A stretch of DNA of 64,000 nucleotides. Source: JASHPR01 sp963833885. GTDB lineage: Bacteria; Actinomycetota; Actinomycetes; Streptosporangiales; Streptosporangiaceae. The number at the start of each line of letters is the position of its first letter. Position 1 is the first letter of the stretch. The DNA lies in NCBI GenBank assembly GCA_963833885.1, contig CAWHZU010000006.1:1-64000 (forward strand), given 5' to 3'. The notes under the pieces were generated by a model. That model was given only the letters and a program-made list of their open reading frames with translations. It was not told the DNA's origin and did not search any database. The position numbers were made by a program, and so were the translations under genes. Of the stretch, positions 62,587-64,000 are shown one piece after another.

Positions 62587-62811
62587 ATGGCACCTGACGA
62601 GAACACGTCGGTAACGGTCAGCCTCACCATTAAGGAGGCAATGGGAATTATCGGTGACCTTGACCACATGGTCCGCCTGAACCGGGCGACCTCCCAGCAA
62701 GAAGAGGCGGCCTGGGGACGCACCCGCCCCGGTACGATACGCAAGCTTGTCAGGGCTATAGAGGTGGCCGGCTGGAACGTCACCGGACCGCCGGATGGCC
62801 GGTCAAGCTGA
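62587..62811 (+). CDS. Small hypothetical protein (74 aa)
   Basis: This 74-residue frame has protein-like composition: 'MAPDENTSVTVSLTIKEAMG', 'IIGDLDHMVRLNRATSQQEE' and a basic 'TRPGTIRKLVRAIEVAGWNV'. The pattern suggests a short strand plus two helices. No domain is recognised and the ribosome binding site is weak, so it may also be a remnant. Confidence 0.45.
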   Translation: MAPDENTSVTVSLTIKEAMGIIGDLDHMVRLNRATSQQEEAAWGRTRPGTIRKLVRAIEVAGWNVTGPPDGRSS

Positions 62812-63045
62812 ACGCCGCTGAGCCATTGAACGGCGGCCAGGCGGATCCAGCAGCATCAGGCCGAGCCGACCCCGCGCAGCCTTTCCAGGGTTCAGGCGCG
62901 CCATCCTCGCTACATCGCCTACCGGATCGCCCTGTCGCTGGCATCTCCCATGCCAGCAACCACCGCGACCACGGACGCACGCCTTGCCGGATGAACCGTA
63001 GGGAGGCAACCGAGAAAATTGTCATCGATCAGGAGATGAACGGCC
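62812..63045. other. Intergenic, no gene seen
   Basis: This lies between the small plus-strand frame and the broken DUF4238-like gene. No protein family, RNA or repeat was recognised. Confidence 0.4.
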
Positions 63046-64000
63046 TCAGGACGAGGTGGTGATGATTGCGGCTTCCCGGCGAGCGCATGTCGTCGGCCAA
63101 GCAGGTTCTACGCTGAGCAGCGAGCGGGCCAACGGAGCGAGCTCACCAGATGGCCGCATGTAAACGTGTCGGTAGGCGAGCCTTACCGCCAAGGTGTTGT
63201 ATCGCGCGACTTCGTCGGCAGTCGCCTCCCGGGACTTACTGCCTTGCCCGAGGACGACTACGTGATGTGGCGTCAGGGGCAGGGCGATCTCGTCAGCGTT
63301 AGCCAGGCCGACGCCATCGAAGATCCCGAGGCCTCCGTGCCCTTCGCGCATCGCGAGAACCGGGACATCGCCGATTAGAAACTCGCGATCGGGCGCTGCG
63401 AGAATCTTCAGGTCAAAGGACTGAAAGCCGACCCGAGCACGCTGGAACCGGTCCTCGAGACTGACCCGGAGGACGGCGTCGCTGGCAATCAGTTCCTCGA
63501 CCGGCCTGTAGAACTCATCCAGTGCCAGACTCGGGCCGTGCCGGATCGTCCGCCCACCAGCCGAAAGAGTTGACGTGAATCCACTCGAGCATCTGGGGAT
63601 TGTCCCGCCACTTCTGCCGGGCCGCCTCCCTACGCTCCCGCCACGTCGCCTGGTGCAGGGCCGCGGTCGGGATGCTGCGGATGAAGTGCAGGGCGACGGC
63701 ATCGCGGATGATCTCTTCATGAGATGGGTCTGCGATGCGGCCGTCTCGTTTGACCGCCTCTAGCGGCTCGTGGAGTCTGGTCTCCGTCGCGCCCACAGAT
63801 CCTCGGCAGAACTGGAGGCGAAGCGCAGATAGTTAGGGATCTTGCCGAATTGGTCGGCCCGCCGCGGACAAGCCTCCGCTCTGGATGTCGGACGCTGAGG
63901 CTGGCCAGAAGCAGTTCGCCCTTCTTCTTCCACGGCTCGGTGAATTGCTTCAGGGTCACGTTGGAGACGACATGCTGATCCGGCTCGTTCTGCCTAGCGT
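63046..64000 (-). pseudogene. DUF4238-like protein, broken by several frameshifts, partial at the window edge
   Basis: Fragments in order on the minus strand: 'QHVVSNVTLKQFTEPWKKKG', 'ELLLASLSVRHPERRLVRGG' (frame 63717-63959); 'DQFGKIPNYLRFASSSAEDL' (another frame near 63800); 'ALHFIRSIPTAALHQATWRE' and 'MLEWIHVNSFGWWADDP' (63515-63796); then 'LALDEFYRPVEELIASDAVL', 'DREFLIGDVPVLAMREGHGG' and 'DEIALPLTPHHVVVLGQG' (63046-63560). Together they resemble DUF4238 proteins, small unknown-function proteins with a QH-x-V start. At least three frame changes are needed. The N-terminus may continue beyond the right edge. Either a decayed gene or poor local sequence. Confidence 0.5.

Overview
The window is G+C-rich DNA with dense coding on both strands, GTG and TTG starts, lipoprotein signals and families typical of actinomycetes (PucR, PaaX, STAND ATPases, NDMA-type alcohol dehydrogenases, a SpoIIE-type phosphatase with an anti-sigma-like kinase domain). 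It fits a soil actinobacterium, perhaps Streptosporangiales-like, but no rRNA or other phylogenetic marker is present to fix the genus. No complete RNA gene, CRISPR array or replication origin was seen.

Layout. 1-3.4 kb (minus): start of a probable sensor kinase, a drug-type ABC-2 exporter (permease and ATPase, both frame-broken) and a truncated LuxR-type ATPase. 4.4-7.1 kb: a DUF4062-STAND ATPase. 7.2-7.8 kb: gene debris (Uma2 fragment, toxin tail). 8.3-14.2 kb (plus): a complete branched-chain-type (Liv) ABC importer followed by a zinc alcohol dehydrogenase. 14.2-17.6 kb: cupin enzyme, divergent AraC regulator, PucR regulator. 17.5-20.9 kb: a one-carbon block (broken methyltransferase/MTHFR remnant, MetV-like cysteine-rich protein, MetF, MetK). 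21.2-31.5 kb (minus): an eight-gene operon of acetoacetyl-CoA synthetase, a split PEP-synthase-like dikinase, BCCP, biotin carboxylase, a pyruvate-carboxylase-type carboxyltransferase, a HAD phosphatase and an amidohydrolase. 31.7-39.7 kb (minus): PurU, a MetE-like methyltransferase and a Dpp/Opp-type importer; an IclR regulator diverges at 40.1 kb. 41-49.6 kb (minus): amidohydrolase, frame-broken zinc alcohol dehydrogenase, an unknown protein with a UGSC-family partner, two NDMA-type alcohol dehydrogenases, a luciferase-like flavoenzyme and an aldehyde dehydrogenase. 49.9-54.6 kb: CoA transferase A/B, a third amidohydrolase, SDR plus a small CxxC protein, and PaaX. 54.6-57.1 kb: a scar with an IS remnant, a tRNA-Ala 3' half and a damaged toxin-antitoxin pair. 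57.1-64 kb: small hypotheticals, a Tat-type FAD oxidase, a frame-broken phosphatase and a broken DUF4238-like gene at the right edge.

How the genes may work together (inference). Most of 8-54 kb reads as a catabolic island: two importers, several dehydrogenases, amidohydrolase-type decarboxylases or hydrolases, a route for oxidising methyl groups on tetrahydrofolate (MetV/MetF, PurU, with MetK and a MetE-like methyltransferase nearby), and CoA activation of 3-oxoacids by both a synthetase and a CoA transferase. The most interesting part is 21.2-31.5 kb. The dikinase lacks the PEP/pyruvate barrel and the carboxyltransferase seems to lack a pyruvate-binding arginine, yet they sit with an acetoacetyl-CoA synthetase. 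This suggests a biotin-dependent carboxylation of a ketone, through an activated phosphate ester, to a 3-oxoacid that is then made into a CoA thioester. I know of no described pathway with this composition.

Several genes are broken by what look like one-base losses, mostly in G/C runs. They may be assembly or sequencing errors, so the frame-broken genes should not be called dead without raw-read support.
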